64,000 bases of DNA, taken from contig JBANAY010000003.1 of NCBI GenBank assembly GCA_037952775.1, positions 26,846,001 to 26,910,000 on the forward strand. Reading direction: 5' to 3'. Shown piece after piece: positions 21,801 through 33,391 of the stretch; within the stretch, counting starts at the first letter, position 1; every line of letters begins with the position of its first letter. The DNA comes from Clonostachys chloroleuca (Eukaryota > Ascomycota > Sordariomycetes > Hypocreales > Bionectriaceae). The translations under genes were made by a program, and so were the position numbers. The notes below the pieces were generated by a model that did no database searches, was not told the origin of the DNA, and saw only the letters and a list, made by a program, of their open reading frames with translations.

Positions 21801-23584
21801 TAGTCAGGATGAAGTTGCGATTATGTGTCGTGGCTACAAAGACCTGGTAGCTAGTGGGGGCTTGTCTGATTGGATTATAATTTTTATGAATCGTATCTCA
21901 GAGACAATGAACCTGATGTATGTTTCAATCATTGAGAATGCAAGATTTCCAACTGCCGTTGGCGACTTGGTGAACACTCTGCTTTCCTTCAGTCAAGCCT
22001 CTCAACTTTGGGACTTAGAGGCTGACCTTGCTTCAAGTGGTTTACGATGAACAATCTATAGGAACCAGATATTCTTAGTATCCTTTAAATGAAGGATGCC
22101 CAGATTTCTGATCATGTATTTCTAGAAACCAGACCGTTTTTCGGGCTCTTGATGGGCCATCTCGATCAAGATTGCCAGTCTGGGAGTCCTATAGCTGCTA
22201 GATCGGACGCAACACTCGCCCTTCCGATCCTCAGAAGGGGAGCAGACTCTGAACTATAACTGTTGAACTGTTTCACCATGCCATCCAAAGCTCTTGGCTG
22301 TATTATTCAAATAAACTGGTGAGAATTAAACACTCCACAATGGCATTGTATCGACGCACACAATTGGCGTCACTCGTTCAATCATTTTCTGTCCTACTGT
22401 TCAAACGCGACATCCCCCTCAAATTTTAAGTCGGTGGCCAGAGAGTCGATAGTGGACGCAGATTAAATCGGCGCCTTCAGGATGCAAGCCACACACATAG
22501 CGCGATCTGAAAAGTCAGCGAGCTGCCTGCGTCCTAACTCTTCACGTCATTAGAAGAAGCAGCCCAACAATGCTTTGCTGAACCGCTAGCAGAATCGCTG
22601 GGGGATGCTACAAGCGCCCCCTCTCCTCATTGCCTTTACCTCATCGATCCAACTACCAGGAACCATTACCATAGATCCAGCACCAGCCTTTAACTTTGAC
22701 ATATTCATCGAAATTTTTCCCATTTCGCGGCCAGCCGGGATCGTAAGATACACAGGATGTTCTGTTTGTCGCAAAACCGCTGGCTCGTACGTCAGAGGGA
22801 TATCGGTCAGGCCTCTTTCTCTGATATCTGGGTCAAATACAGCATGGTGACCATTGAGTCTGCCTCTGCTCCGGGCGCTTCCAAAAGGTGGCCCGGAAGT
22901 TTCAGGACTCCAGCAACCAAACCATCCGTCAAATCTGTTGTAAGCCAAGCCATGATATCTGGGCATCATCGTTACTGATCAAACTTACCATGCTCACGCT
23001 TTCTAACATTCCTGGGACCCAGCACTGAGTATTCCGCATTCTAAATCCTGCAATTCGAGTAATTAGTACTCCGCTTAGAATTATTGCCTGCTACATAACT
23101 CCTCCTACGGGGTCTGAATAACCCGAGACCTTTTTCACGTAGATGAAGGATCATCGAATCAGGAAAAGATAGTCTGATTAAGCTTAATACCCATAAGCTA
23201 GAACACATCCGAGGCCTCTCGCAACCCTGTCTTTAGCCAACCCCGCACTTTCCAAAGAGGGGTTTCTGGGCAGTCTCCACGCCCCCATAGAGAATACAAC
23301 AGTCTCTTGTCGTCTGATATCATTCTAGGGTGAATTGAAAGGTTCCGGTCCAATGAAAATTGATCCAATTGTTTGCAAGATACTCCGCGTTGCAGGGAGT
23401 ACGTTATTGCCCGTCTGAGTCGGAATTCTTCACCCGACGATCGGCAAGGTCAGTCCTAGTTGGGATTACTTATACCTATGAATACGCTTGCAGTATCATT
23501 GCAAATGCTACATCACGTCAAGGCCTACTTCTGGCCCTTAGAGTCTCAGAACTTGGCTTGCATTACCGTTTCATTCTTCTTAAA
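21801..23584. other. Intergenic region with one unresolved reading frame
   Basis: A long stretch with 3' flank of the GH3 gene at left and the leader of an MFS gene at right. The only candidate gene is a 127-codon frame at 22586-22969 on the minus strand, listed separately. Confidence 0.45.
22586..22969 (-). CDS. Unrecognised 127-codon reading frame
   Basis: An open frame starts MMPRYHGLAYNRF and contains LNGHHAVFDPDIRERG and VYLTIPAGREMGK. I do not recognise it. Its start overlaps a well-formed intron signal on the same strand (GTAAGT at 22990 side to TTACAACAG), and a second frame after that acceptor reads GLVAGVLKLPGHLLEAPG before a stop. The two frames may be pieces of one decayed gene. 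No function is assigned. Confidence 0.25.
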   Translation of the reverse strand: MMPRYHGLAYNRFDGWFGCWSPETSGPPFGSARSRGRLNGHHAVFDPDIRERGLTDIPLTYEPAVLRQTEHPVYLTIPAGREMGKISMNMSKLKAGAGSMVMVPGSWIDEVKAMRRGGACSIPQRFC

Positions 23585-25493
23585 ATGTCCTCCTCTCACG
23601 AAAAAGAACGGCCCGACTTCAGCCACAATGAGGAAGTCGAACCTAGCCAAACAGAAGACAACAATAATACCTTAGATGATACCCAAAAGCCTGAATATGT
23701 TCGAGAATTCACACAAAAGGAGATGAGGGGTATTCGCCGGCGGGCGGATCTTCGTCTGATCCCTGCTTTGGGTCTAATGTACGGCATATCGCTCATGGAT
23801 CGGAAGAATGTTTCGAATGCAGCTATCGCAGGAATGCTTGATGATCTCAAGCTTAATACTGGGTATGGATATAGCACAATCACGTTGATGTTCTTCGTCT
23901 CCTACGTCATCTTTCAGCCAGCTATGACCGTCCTTTGTCGTAAGATTGGGCCCAAGGTCTTCCTCTCCAGCATTTGCATTGCTTGGGGCGCGCCGTTATT
24001 ATCGGGTTTGGGTTTGTCCACGACTGGAGAGTAATGGTCCCTCTTCGTATTATATTAGGAACGTTCGAAGCTGGTTTCTTTCCTGGTGCGGTGTATCTCC
24101 TGTCCACATGGTACACAAGATGTATGAACCTTCCTACCCACATTTGAAATACCTTTGATTGACCAAATAACCCATAGTCGAGATCGCCAAGAGATACTCT
24201 GTTTTTTACTTAACAGGCAGTATTCTGTCTGCATTGTCCGGAATCCTTGCGTATGGGCTAATACAGCTTGAGGGCCACGGCGGTCTACGAGGTTGGCGAT
24301 GGTGAGATATTACGAACATTCCGTCTCCGTTCTTCTAAGCTGTGTCATATCTCGGTTAATTAGGACTAACTATATTTGCTATTCGCGCATTAGGATCTTT
24401 GTCCTCGAGGGAATTCTAACCTGCGCGGTTGGCATTTTTGCTTTTACTGTCCTTGTCAAATTCCCAGACCAAGAAGTCCATAGCCCATCTCCTCTCTTCC
24501 TGAAACAAGACGAGGCCAAAGCGGTGTTAGAAAGACTTAATGAGGACCGTGGTGATACCCACGTTGAACCATTCTCAATTGTGTCTTTCCTGAAGCCGGC
24601 GAAAGAGATTGAGATTTGGGGGTTCGCACTCCTATTCTTGTAAGGAATATCCTGACTCGCTTCCCTTGTCGGCTCTACTCGCTTCTCTACCTCGATCCTG
24701 ATGAACACTGGAGTTAATATTACTCAATTAATTTATAGCTTGACCACCACAGTCTCATACTCCTTCGCTTTCTTTCTCCCTATTGTCTTGAGACAGAACC
24801 TCAAGTTTAGTGTAGCAGCATCGCAGTGTCTCGGTTCACCCCCATACGTCTTCTCTGCTTTCGTTATGTACGCAGGGTCGTGGGCAGGCGATCGATATAA
24901 GAAGCGAGCACTCATCATATATGTTAATTCGCTTATCAGCCTCATCGGTCTACCCATCATGGCATTTCACCCCAGCGCTGCAGTAAAGTATTTTGGCATC
25001 TTCATTGCCGTGGCTGGAGTGAATGCCAATATCCCCGCGATCATGGCCTACCAGGTTCGTCTCACACTCTGCCCGCTGCAGTTTATCAATCATGCTGATG
25101 TCTTGTTTCCTTTATCTAAACAGGCAAATAACATTCGAGGGCAATGGAAACGCGCGTTTTGTTCTGCTACTCTTACGGCATTTGGTGGAATTGGAGGCAT
25201 TTCTGGAAGTCTTGTGTTCAGAAGCCAAGATTCTCCCCTCTATCGGCCTGGAATAATCGCTTGTCTTGTGTAAGCCACATTCCCAGTGCATCAAGCTACT
25301 GAAGCGATGTTGCTTCTTCCTTCCACATCAGATGTCAATTATAATTGATCGAACTGACGTATTTTGCAGGTCTACTGCGCTTGGTGCTGTTCTGACAGCA
25401 CTGCTCACCCTATTGTTCCAACATCGAAATAGGAAAGCGGATCGTGGCGAGTACGTAATAAACGACAGTTCGGAATTTCGATACACAATTTAA
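23585..25493 (+). pseudogene. MFS transporter (Dal5-like) with a 2-nt frameshift
   Basis: A Dal5-type carrier gene with all expected helices: SLMDRKNVSNAAIAGM, FFVSYVIFQP, GTFEAGFFPGAVYLLSTWYTR, GWRWIFVLEGI and the C-terminal half to EFRYTI. Introns follow R/F (24122-24177), W, L, Q and V positions and splice in frame. The first exon, however, breaks near 23987-23994. The sequence GGGGCGCGCC leaves the frame two bases out, and the conserved GFGFVHDWRVMVPLR is read only in another frame. Without the extra GC the frames join. This is either a real null allele or a base-calling error at a GGCGCGCC palindrome. The neighbour regulator gene is also broken, which favours decay. Confidence 0.75.
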
Positions 25494-25765
25494 ACACTTC
25501 ATATCCTCAAGTAGCTTTGCGGTGAGAGCCAAGGGCGAGTACAAATCGCTCATCTTTGAAATTTGGCTTGGTTTCCGCGTGCTATTTGGCTTTCGTCAAA
25601 TACCAAAAGAATATGTTCTAGCGGAGGGGAATATACCGGCCACTACCAGCCAGTTTGATGCCAACTGGTGTCTTATCACTATAGATAGAAGGAGCCTTAG
25701 CGCTGAGTGATATATATAATGATCTTTCCCATGCTTCGCGTAGGTACCCCGTAAGTTCAACCTAT
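25494..25765. other. Short spacer between two damaged genes
   Basis: The convergent 3' ends of the damaged MFS and Zn2Cys6 genes meet here. I see nothing further. Confidence 0.4.
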
Positions 25766-27183
25766 CTACTGTGAGAGACAGCAACTTTCCATCAGACAGA
25801 TCCATTGAAATGCAGTGTGATAAATGTACAACGCCGCCTGGCAAAGGCGAGCGAATGCAAAATGGTGGATGCGATAGTCGGTGGAAATGACATGGCCAAT
25901 ACCACCTGTTCTAGGGTCCCCTAAATTCTGGTTTCCCTAATGATATGAATCCCTTTGTTAGTCTCGAAATTATGACGGGCTATATTTCCAGAGCGATCAC
26001 TCACCCAAGAATCATCATCTCCTGGAAGTCGCGCTTCTCGTGTCGGGGGTGGCAAGGCATAGGAGCGCTCGTTTCCAGTCACAGATAGCCGGTCCAAGGC
26101 AAACAAAGCCCACCAAGTTCTTCTGCGCTCCTCAATCTCTATCCAACTTGTCTAGGAACAAAATTTCTCTCGTCAGCATCTCCTTGACTCTAATTCAGAA
26201 TCTAGGAGCGTCGTTCATAACATACCACTTTTCTCAACACACTATATGCCTCAGTAGAGCTGGTAACATCAAGAAGCTCTGCATATCTCGCGCATGCCCC
26301 GATAGACATTCATGCGGCCGGGTGGATTGCATGTATATGCTCAAAGAGAGCTACAAGAATACTGGCTTGTAGTCCAAGCAGAGTCATCAAGCCTCCCCTT
26401 TCGAGTGTGAAAAGAAAATTCTTGCAGATCGTGTAGAGCGAACTCTCTTGGGTCTCGCTTAAATCAGATATGCAAAACTTCATTGCGAGGAATAGCATGG
26501 CTAGATCAGGCCCTGGATTCTGGGTCGGTATTCCGAGATCCATTCTCTTTTTAGAGATGAACGGTAGCCAGACATGAATTGTGTTGAAATATTCAGCCGC
26601 CGTCTGTACTACCATGTCTGTCTGGCATAAATAACGCAAGACATCCTGAATTTTTGTCAGTGTAAGTACGAGAACGGCTCTGTACAAAGCCCGTAGGAAA
26701 ATATTAGAGAAGAGACAGTTGGTATAGCAATGTGAGGTTTCGATAGCTTCAAGTTGGCTCTTTGGAAGTATTCAAAACCTAAGAACAACGAAACTGGCAT
26801 GTTTCCTGCATGGTTGTCGGATATCGTTGAATGACTGGTGGAACTGCCACTAAACCCTGGAGACACCACACCGATGCTGGAGCTACTAGTGCTACCAGTC
26901 AACCACCGAGACCCCCACTGCCAGTCTGATCGCTTTCTAGAGATTCATCCTCGCCATACTGATCTCCCGGAAGAGCTGTTGGAGAAAGAAGTTGGGATTC
27001 GAGCTGCTGCAGCCTGGCGCGAATCACATCCAGAGCTGCGGTGCCTTCAGGAACGCGTTCACAACTACAGACCCGCCCCACCCGGGTACAGAGGCTGCAA
27101 CTAGGGAGCGTTTTATCGCATCGTCTTTTCCTGGACTTGCAATCCCGACAACTTTGATCAGCATGTGGTGTAGTCATTTCCAA
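25766..27183 (-). pseudogene. Zn2Cys6 regulator with internal TGA and missing C-terminus
   Basis: The zinc cluster CRDCKSRKRRC then CSLCTRVGRVC lies near residues 11-38. Splicing a GTATGG-CACTAG intron and a weak GTCTCT-TTCAG intron restores one frame through FLGFEYFQRANLKL, IPTDVLRYLCQ and YFNTIHVWLPFISKKRM, all typical of this regulator family. The frame then meets TGA at 26312-26310 between HAIHPAA and MSIGACARYAELL, which are normally continuous. Further exons remain recognisable (WIEIEERRRTWWALFALDR, then FAFARLCQAA), after which homology stops and the usual last 100 or so residues are absent. It is best read as a pseudogene convergent with a frameshifted MFS gene. Confidence 0.75.
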
Positions 27184-28314
27184 TGGAGTTAATCATAGAG
27201 CGCAAGTAATAGCAAACATGGGAACGGTGAGAAATTAACTCCAAGCCAAGTTGACCACTCCTGGTCTTCACGTGATGATTACCAACACCGTGTGTAAGAA
27301 GAGCTGACAAGACTCCCGTATCTCTTCTAGGTCTCGCCGGCAAGCATTAGAGTACATATCAAATCATCGTAGTGGACTTTCTTGCCTAAATTCCAAGTAT
27401 GTCCTCGCTATTCACGATTCCGGAATCTATAATAAGCCACCAAGTTTAGATAAATCAATATCGAGTACACCGTTACCAAATATCTCGTCGGGTGGTCGAT
27501 AGGTCCAACAATCCACCTGCGGCCTATCACATGAGACTTGAAGACTTACACATGTTGGCTTACTTTCTCATTCTGCAGCGAAATCCCATATTGCGACTGG
27601 TATATGTGAACACAATATGCTCCGTCTGACTTCGGAAAAAGGCATGGCAACTTGACAATTGGACTTATGCGTCTAGAGCCAGTATCACCTTCCCTATTGG
27701 AGACAAAAATGACAGGGTATATATAAGTGTTCAGTTCCCAAATTACCTGATATTTAAGACCCATTTTGGCAGATAAAAGAGAATCTTCACGTCAGGGCCA
27801 CTTGCCCTACACGATTTAAACCAACTACATCTCACAAATCGAACACTAGATCTATCTCTGCTTTTTACCGCCTAGTCTTTTCTACATTCGCACCCTTAAG
27901 AGGCAAGCCTTTCAGTGGATTTATCTTTTATTAAGTATAAGTTCGGACAGACAAATCCAAATAAGCTGAGAAAGTTCGATGTGATCAAAATGTCAGTGAT
28001 TTATTTCTCACTAAGCTATGCGTGGTGTGAACTGCTAGTTGATGTGTTGACGGCTTATCATCCTATCTAATAAGTCAATTCGAGGCAATGACAAAATTGT
28101 ATGATTTACTGAAGCAAGCTACGTCCGTTGTATGGAGGAACAATAAACTCCAATTCTACTCCCTTAAAAGGATGATTTCTGGCTCACGGAGTGCATGGAT
28201 TGATATCAATTGGTACCTGAAAAATGACGCCAATATTATTCTTTATTCATTCTAGTCCAATATTATTCTATACAATGTGCAGCTCGCAAGTAAGAACATT
28301 CGTCTTTGCATGTT
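27184..28314. other. Intergenic region
   Basis: An AT-rich stretch of about 1.1 kb between the regulator remnant and the Lys/Ala-rich protein gene. I see no supportable gene or repeat. Confidence 0.5.
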
Positions 28315-28989
28315 TTAGTGCTTCTTGCCCTTCTTGGGTGCGGCCTTCTTAGGAGCAGCCTTCTTAGCCGCAGCCTTCTTGGGTGCGGCCTTCTTAGGAG
28401 CGGCCTTCTTGGGGGCAGCCTTCTTCTTAGGTGCGGCCTTCTTCTTGGGCTCAGCCTTCTTCTTTGCGGGTGACAGAGTCTTCTTCGTGTTGGCAATAGC
28501 CATGGCAGTGTTGGTAGTGGAGAGAACACGATCAAAAGTCTTGCCCTTATGCTTGCTGTTGGCGACCTTGTTGGCGGCCTTCTTGATACCGTTCTTGGCC
28601 TTCACGCCAGCGGTGACCGCCTTCTTAAGCGTCTTGGACCCGGGCAGGACATTCTTGATTTTGGAGATGCCCTTGAAAGCTTTGGGGACTGCCTTGAGGG
28701 CGCTGAGGATGCCGGCTCGGGTCTCAAGGTCGATGTTTTCGTCAAACATGGCTCGGACGACGAGGTCGAGGCTCATATCCTGGTCGTGCAGAGCTCGGGC
28801 GACAAGCTCGACATTGGATTCATCTTCGTACAGAGCTCGGGCGAGAAGGTCGAGGCTCACGGAATCGAGAGGCCCGCTGGCATAGCGGACGTCGATGTCG
28901 GCCATGGCAGGGTAAGGAGCTGCCGCAGCTCGCTCAGCGAGGCCGAGCAAGACAACAGCGGGAATAGAAAGTTGCTTGAAGGAGACCAT
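28315..28989 (-). CDS. Secreted repeat protein with histone-H1-like Lys/Ala/Pro tail
   Basis: An intronless gene of 224 residues in four parts. Residues 1-24 form a signal peptide (LSIPAVVLLGLAERAAAA). Residues 45-91 hold three and a half copies of a 14-residue acidic repeat of the form SLDLLARALYEDES. Residues 93-150 are strongly basic and amphipathic (ALKAVPKAFKGISKIKNVL). Residues 175-224 are nearly pure Lys/Ala/Pro with KKAAP units, like a histone H1 C-terminal tail, ending GKKH. No Kex2-type KR site is obvious. I know no family for it. The signal peptide argues for export; the acidic front plus cationic rear recalls precursors of cationic peptides, and the tail would bind DNA, membranes or acidic polymers. 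It has a TATATAT element near 29167-29174. Function is unknown. Confidence 0.85.
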   Translation of the reverse strand: MVSFKQLSIPAVVLLGLAERAAAAPYPAMADIDVRYASGPLDSVSLDLLARALYEDESNVELVARALHDQDMSLDLVVRAMFDENIDLETRAGILSALKAVPKAFKGISKIKNVLPGSKTLKKAVTAGVKAKNGIKKAANKVANSKHKGKTFDRVLSTTNTAMAIANTKKTLSPAKKKAEPKKKAAPKKKAAPKKAAPKKAAPKKAAAKKAAPKKAAPKKGKKH

Positions 28990-31056
28990 ATTGAATAAAG
29001 ATTATAATAGACGAACGAGAGGGGAAAATTATTGACCAGCAATAGTGTTATGAAAAGGGCGAAAGAGAAGCGAAAGAGACCAGCTCTGGATGGATATTGG
29101 TATTTTGGCGGTTTTTGATCGAGTGATGTCGAGCAAAGATCTCCCGTATAGGAGGAGAGTCGCCGTAATATATAGGTACGTAGCGGAATACCCATAGCGT
29201 TTGATATTAAGGTTGTGTGCTATTCATAAGCACTTAGTCTTGGCTTCTCATCCCCCATACTCGGACGGTCGTCTGGCAGGTGGCATTGTGGAGGCCAGCC
29301 GGTCTGCCAAAACCTGGGCTGACAGCTTGAGTTGCCGTAGGATTGCACTTCAGCGCACACCTTGTACGTCAAAGGCAGTCCCCGAGATGTTTCGAGTATC
29401 AAAAAGTGCACCTCCTGCCTGTAGCGAACTAGTGGCGAAGATCCCTGCCGCTGTCGTCCGGGATAATGCCAAAGGGTGGCCGCGCCATAATTACCCAGGA
29501 TTCTCGCGACAGTCGCTCAGCCCTGCGACTGATCTACCGACTAACTTGATGAGTGCAATCCCTCGCTCAGCCCTACGTGGTTATCGTTCGAAAACCAGCT
29601 TCTGTCCTGATCACCAACGGCATCCTCCAAAGAACCAACTTAATCTGAACCAAAGGCGCGATCAAGACTGCCATGCCGTGCTAATGCGCGCTGCAGGGTC
29701 AGCGAGAGACCAACAGTGGCAAGTTGTATGCTAAGAAGGGTACTTTGGGAACCAACTGCATAACAACCCTCATCGATATCCCGTAAATAGCTGAAAAGTG
29801 GGGAGACAGTCAAATGTGACGGCAACTCCAACTCCGTGTGTGGTTGTTTTTTTCAAACTTACAAATGCGCCTTTCCCTCCGCTGAAATTAGGCCCAAGGT
29901 TCTTCCTGTCTGTTGGTTGCAGCTTAATCAATCTTACGCACTCTCCTGCATGGCGCCACACCTCATTCCAGCCCCGGCTTGTCGTGGACGGTAAGGAATT
30001 ATTTTTAACCCGCTTCAGCTACAAACCAGGCATTGCCAGCCCTGAAAACGCATCTTGATCAGCATGACGGCTTCCTCTTAGCTTGGCGGTGTTTGCCTGA
30101 TTTGATTCTCCTTTGCTCAAATCGGGCCCGTCCTGCGCCATCAAGCGGCACATACCGGCGACTTCCACAATGGGATGGCCCTCTCCAAGGGTCACCTCAA
30201 TGCTGATTTGATTCTAGCTGGCACCGATGTGAATGTTTTGCAGCCTTTAATTAATGCCATCGCTCCGCCTGAAAGCCAAAGATCTACTTGGCTCTTGGCT
30301 CTTGGCTCTTGGCTCTTGGCTCTTGGCTCTTGGCTCTTGACTCTTGGCGATAAGCTCACGCTAATCCAGTGCTTACTATCAAAGCAACACAATGGGGATC
30401 ACAGATGCATGATTAATTATACTCGGCGCGGTGCTTAATTAGTGAATATTGTTTTGCAGATTAATATCCATTTGAATGTCTTAGTGGAGGAGCATGGTTG
30501 ATATTTTGATTTCTCCAACTCGCAAGCTTCAGGAGCCTTATCTCGTGGAATTCCGAGCATGATGGCCTGCGAGGGTCGCTATGCATCCGCCCCGATTGAG
30601 ACCGCAAGTGAAATGTAACCCCTAAATTGCACCTTCAGTAAAACCTAGAAAAATGATTAAATCTGGCGATGATGGCTGGCCACGACCCACAAACTTACGA
30701 GAGAATGCAGGCTGGCGGAGAGTAAGAGGCCTTGACGACCTCCCCTGAACCGGGCCTTCAATCGCGCACTGTTTAAATAATCAAAATCATGCAATGAGTG
30801 GCCATTTATTCCGACAAAAAGATAGATCAAGATGCTCTCAGATACAATGTCTACATCTTGCTTCATACAACCCTTTCCTTGAAGTACCTGGAAAAGATAT
30901 GTTCAAGGCTAACTACCAAAGATACCAGAATAATAGCAGGTGCTCGGGGATTCCTGAAAGCCTTGCTTATGCCCTCCGTGTATCTTCTAATTTGTATTTG
31001 ATGCAGCTGCTGCAAGACACCTCGAAAGATTACTAGCTACCCAGTTGCTTCCTGCA
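28990..31056. other. Intergenic region with heptamer minisatellite
   Basis: About 2 kb without a supportable gene. The left edge has a TATA element (29167-29174) for the Lys/Ala-rich protein gene, about 180 bp from its start codon. A CTTGGCT heptamer array lies at 30287-30348. Open frames here lack any family likeness. Confidence 0.5.
30287..30348 (+). repeat. 7-bp tandem repeat, about nine units of CTTGGCT
   Basis: Seven exact CTTGGCT copies are followed by one CTTGACT and a partial unit. It lies in non-coding DNA and is likely length-variable. Confidence 0.9.
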
Positions 31057-32689
31057 TCAATCTACCGTGCCTTGGACCTTTTCCCTCCCTCTTGATCTAA
31101 GTTTCTCCCCCTTTAGGTGGAGCACCAAAATAGTAAGTGCTCCAAACACTCCTAACAGAATAGCCAGTAGGCTGGTACCCCAGCCGTATCCCATTGATGA
31201 ATATAGCTCTGGGGCAAAAATAGGGAACGCGAAGCCAAGAACATAAGTCCCAACACGACTCGCCGCATTTGCACTTGCCGACTGTGTGTTGCTGAACTCA
31301 TCGAGGAGGTAGGCCAGCAAGCCCTGAGAGAACATGAAGCTCCCGCAAGTAAAGACCCCAGCCCCTATATCTACAACAACCCAATGCGTAACCCTTTCTG
31401 CTGCCCATGCGTAGCAGAATAAGCCTGCCACTCCAGGGATAATCCCGAAAAGCATGTATGGGACACGATACTCTGGCGTGGGTTCTGTGTCTGGTCGCCT
31501 TGCTTTCATGCGGCGCCAAATAAGATCCATCAAGGGTCCTCCCGCTTGAGCGCATGCAAACGCTCCCATCGCAATGGCGATGTAGTGCAAACTAGCGGTA
31601 GTTGAAGATTGACGATAGGCCTGCTGGAAAAGTTGGGCAAATGTGGAAAGAACAAGCGTGTAAACGCCGAAGACAAGAGCCGTTCCGAAGGCAATGATCT
31701 GTATTGAAGGATGAAGGATCAGCAGCTTAATTGGGATGTGCAATGCAGGGCCCAGCCGGGATGGGATCATGTTCCAGGTTTTATGAAGACTTGTCTTCCA
31801 GTCGTTGGGCGATTTTGAAGTTTCATCAAGCGTGGCCTCTAGTTTCCGCCGAAGAAGGACCGGAGCATAGGATTCATGGATCACGAAATATCCAATGATT
31901 AAACCTGCCATATCAAAGATACTGAGTATCCAAAATAGCCATGGCCACCAGAGATGCTGGGAAGCAACACCACCGATAATAGGACCAAGCGCAGGTCCAA
32001 GGTAAGGAAGTAGGCCAGCAATGGCCACGGCTTTGCCTCTATCTTTGGCCTTGTACATATCGGCAAGTACTGGGCCCGTAAGCTACAGTCAACCGGGTTA
32101 GACTCTCAACCATTACTCATTTGTTGCTATGCTCAGGGAACTCACAGTTATACCCACGCTGGCACCAGATCCAGACAGCAGTCTGCCTATGATCATCAAT
32201 GCTGGCGAATGTCTGACCGGACACATTGCGTTCCAAAAGACGTAAAAGATGTTTCCGGCCAACCATACAGGTTTCCGACCGAATAACTCGGCCAGGGGAG
32301 CCACAACAAAAGGGGCGAACCCGAGGCCGAGAAAGAAAACAGAAAACGCGATTTGGCCAGTTGAAGGACCGAGACCCAGGTCTTCGAGGATTTTATCGAG
32401 GGCTGGTACAATCATGCTAGCTGACATAGTTGTGACAAGCTGGCTTACGGAGCAGACAATTCCAACAGCGATTTTGCGAGATTCCGGCCAATTGTAAGGA
32501 TTATCTGGGTCGTCGGGCCCGTCCCATGTAACCTACATGATAACTGAAGTTAGCGAGGCTGTGGCTGGGATAGACGGTTCACGAATTTTGATAGGGCACG
32601 TTTTGCTTTGACCATTTTCTTACATTTTCCAAAGCCTCGGAATTGCTGCCGGCTTCGATGTCGCTCGTTGGGGCTGCCTTAGAAGACAT
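31057..32689 (-). CDS. MFS multidrug/polyamine-type transporter (DHA1 family)
   Basis: The spliced product is 492 residues from exons 32689-32624, 32532-32146 and 32082-31057 (1479 nt). The pre-membrane NPYNWPESRK motif is typical of fungal DHA1 proton antiporters. Motif A is seen as PLAELFGRKPVW, and motif C as GLLPYLGPALGPIIGG. Twelve hydrophobic helices are present. The C-terminal tail is basic. These plasma-membrane carriers export drugs, polyamines or own metabolites. No biosynthetic genes surround it, so self-protection or general efflux is likely. Confidence 0.92.
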
Positions 32690-33391
32690 TTTCGGTAACG
32701 GCATGTCAGATTTGAGGTTTCTCGACTCAACCAAGACGAATCTTAGGGAGAAGAGATCTTAATATAATCAGGTTTTTAAAATGCGGGCGCTGCAAGGTGA
32801 ACACATGGAATGTGCGAGCGCCGAGATGTGCTTCCGAGAGCCATTCCTTCGCCCATCACCGGGCAAGTGCTTGAACTGCATATCCCTGTACTTCGATTGG
32901 GAATCATCAAGAATGGAAGGCCGGGTAATTTTTACCTACAATTTTAAAGACTAGACCCTATTCACCAACCAGTATGAACCCTAATATGGGATAATATGGA
33001 CAACAATGTGAACATCAACATTCATCATCCTAGCAGCAGGCTGCATACAAGGGAGTCGGCTTCGGCTTCGGCTTCGGAGGATTTGAGATCCTTGGTCGTC
33101 ACTTTTGGCTACACTTTAAAAGCCTTTATCCATAATATATCTTTGCTTTGTAAGCGGAAATTCCGAGAGTGAAAACTCCTGGTCAAGCTTAAGCATTTAT
33201 CTCCATCGCCAAAATATACATCCCGTTCATGCCTCTTTCGCCTGTTTGAGACGTTACTGGAGAAAATTATGACATGCGTAAGTCATACCAACATAAAACT
33301 CCAAGAGCTGAGGCTGGTAAAAACCGATAATTCAATCCTCAAACGTTAGAATGCTATGTGACGCTAATGTTGTCTAACTACCAACAACCCG
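32690..33391. other. Intergenic region
   Basis: This is the promoter of the DHA1 gene on the left and the 3' flank of the SET gene on the right. A short hexamer run (GGCTTC, about four units) lies at 33058-33077. I see no gene. Confidence 0.5.

Noticed and set aside
28325..28885. A long open frame opposite the Lys/Ala-rich gene
   Set aside because: It mirrors the GC-rich repeat of the real gene; its Ala/Phe/Leu repeats are a shadow.
29201..29734. A 177-codon plus-strand open frame
   Set aside because: No family likeness, no start context, no splice pattern, and composition like surrounding non-coding DNA.
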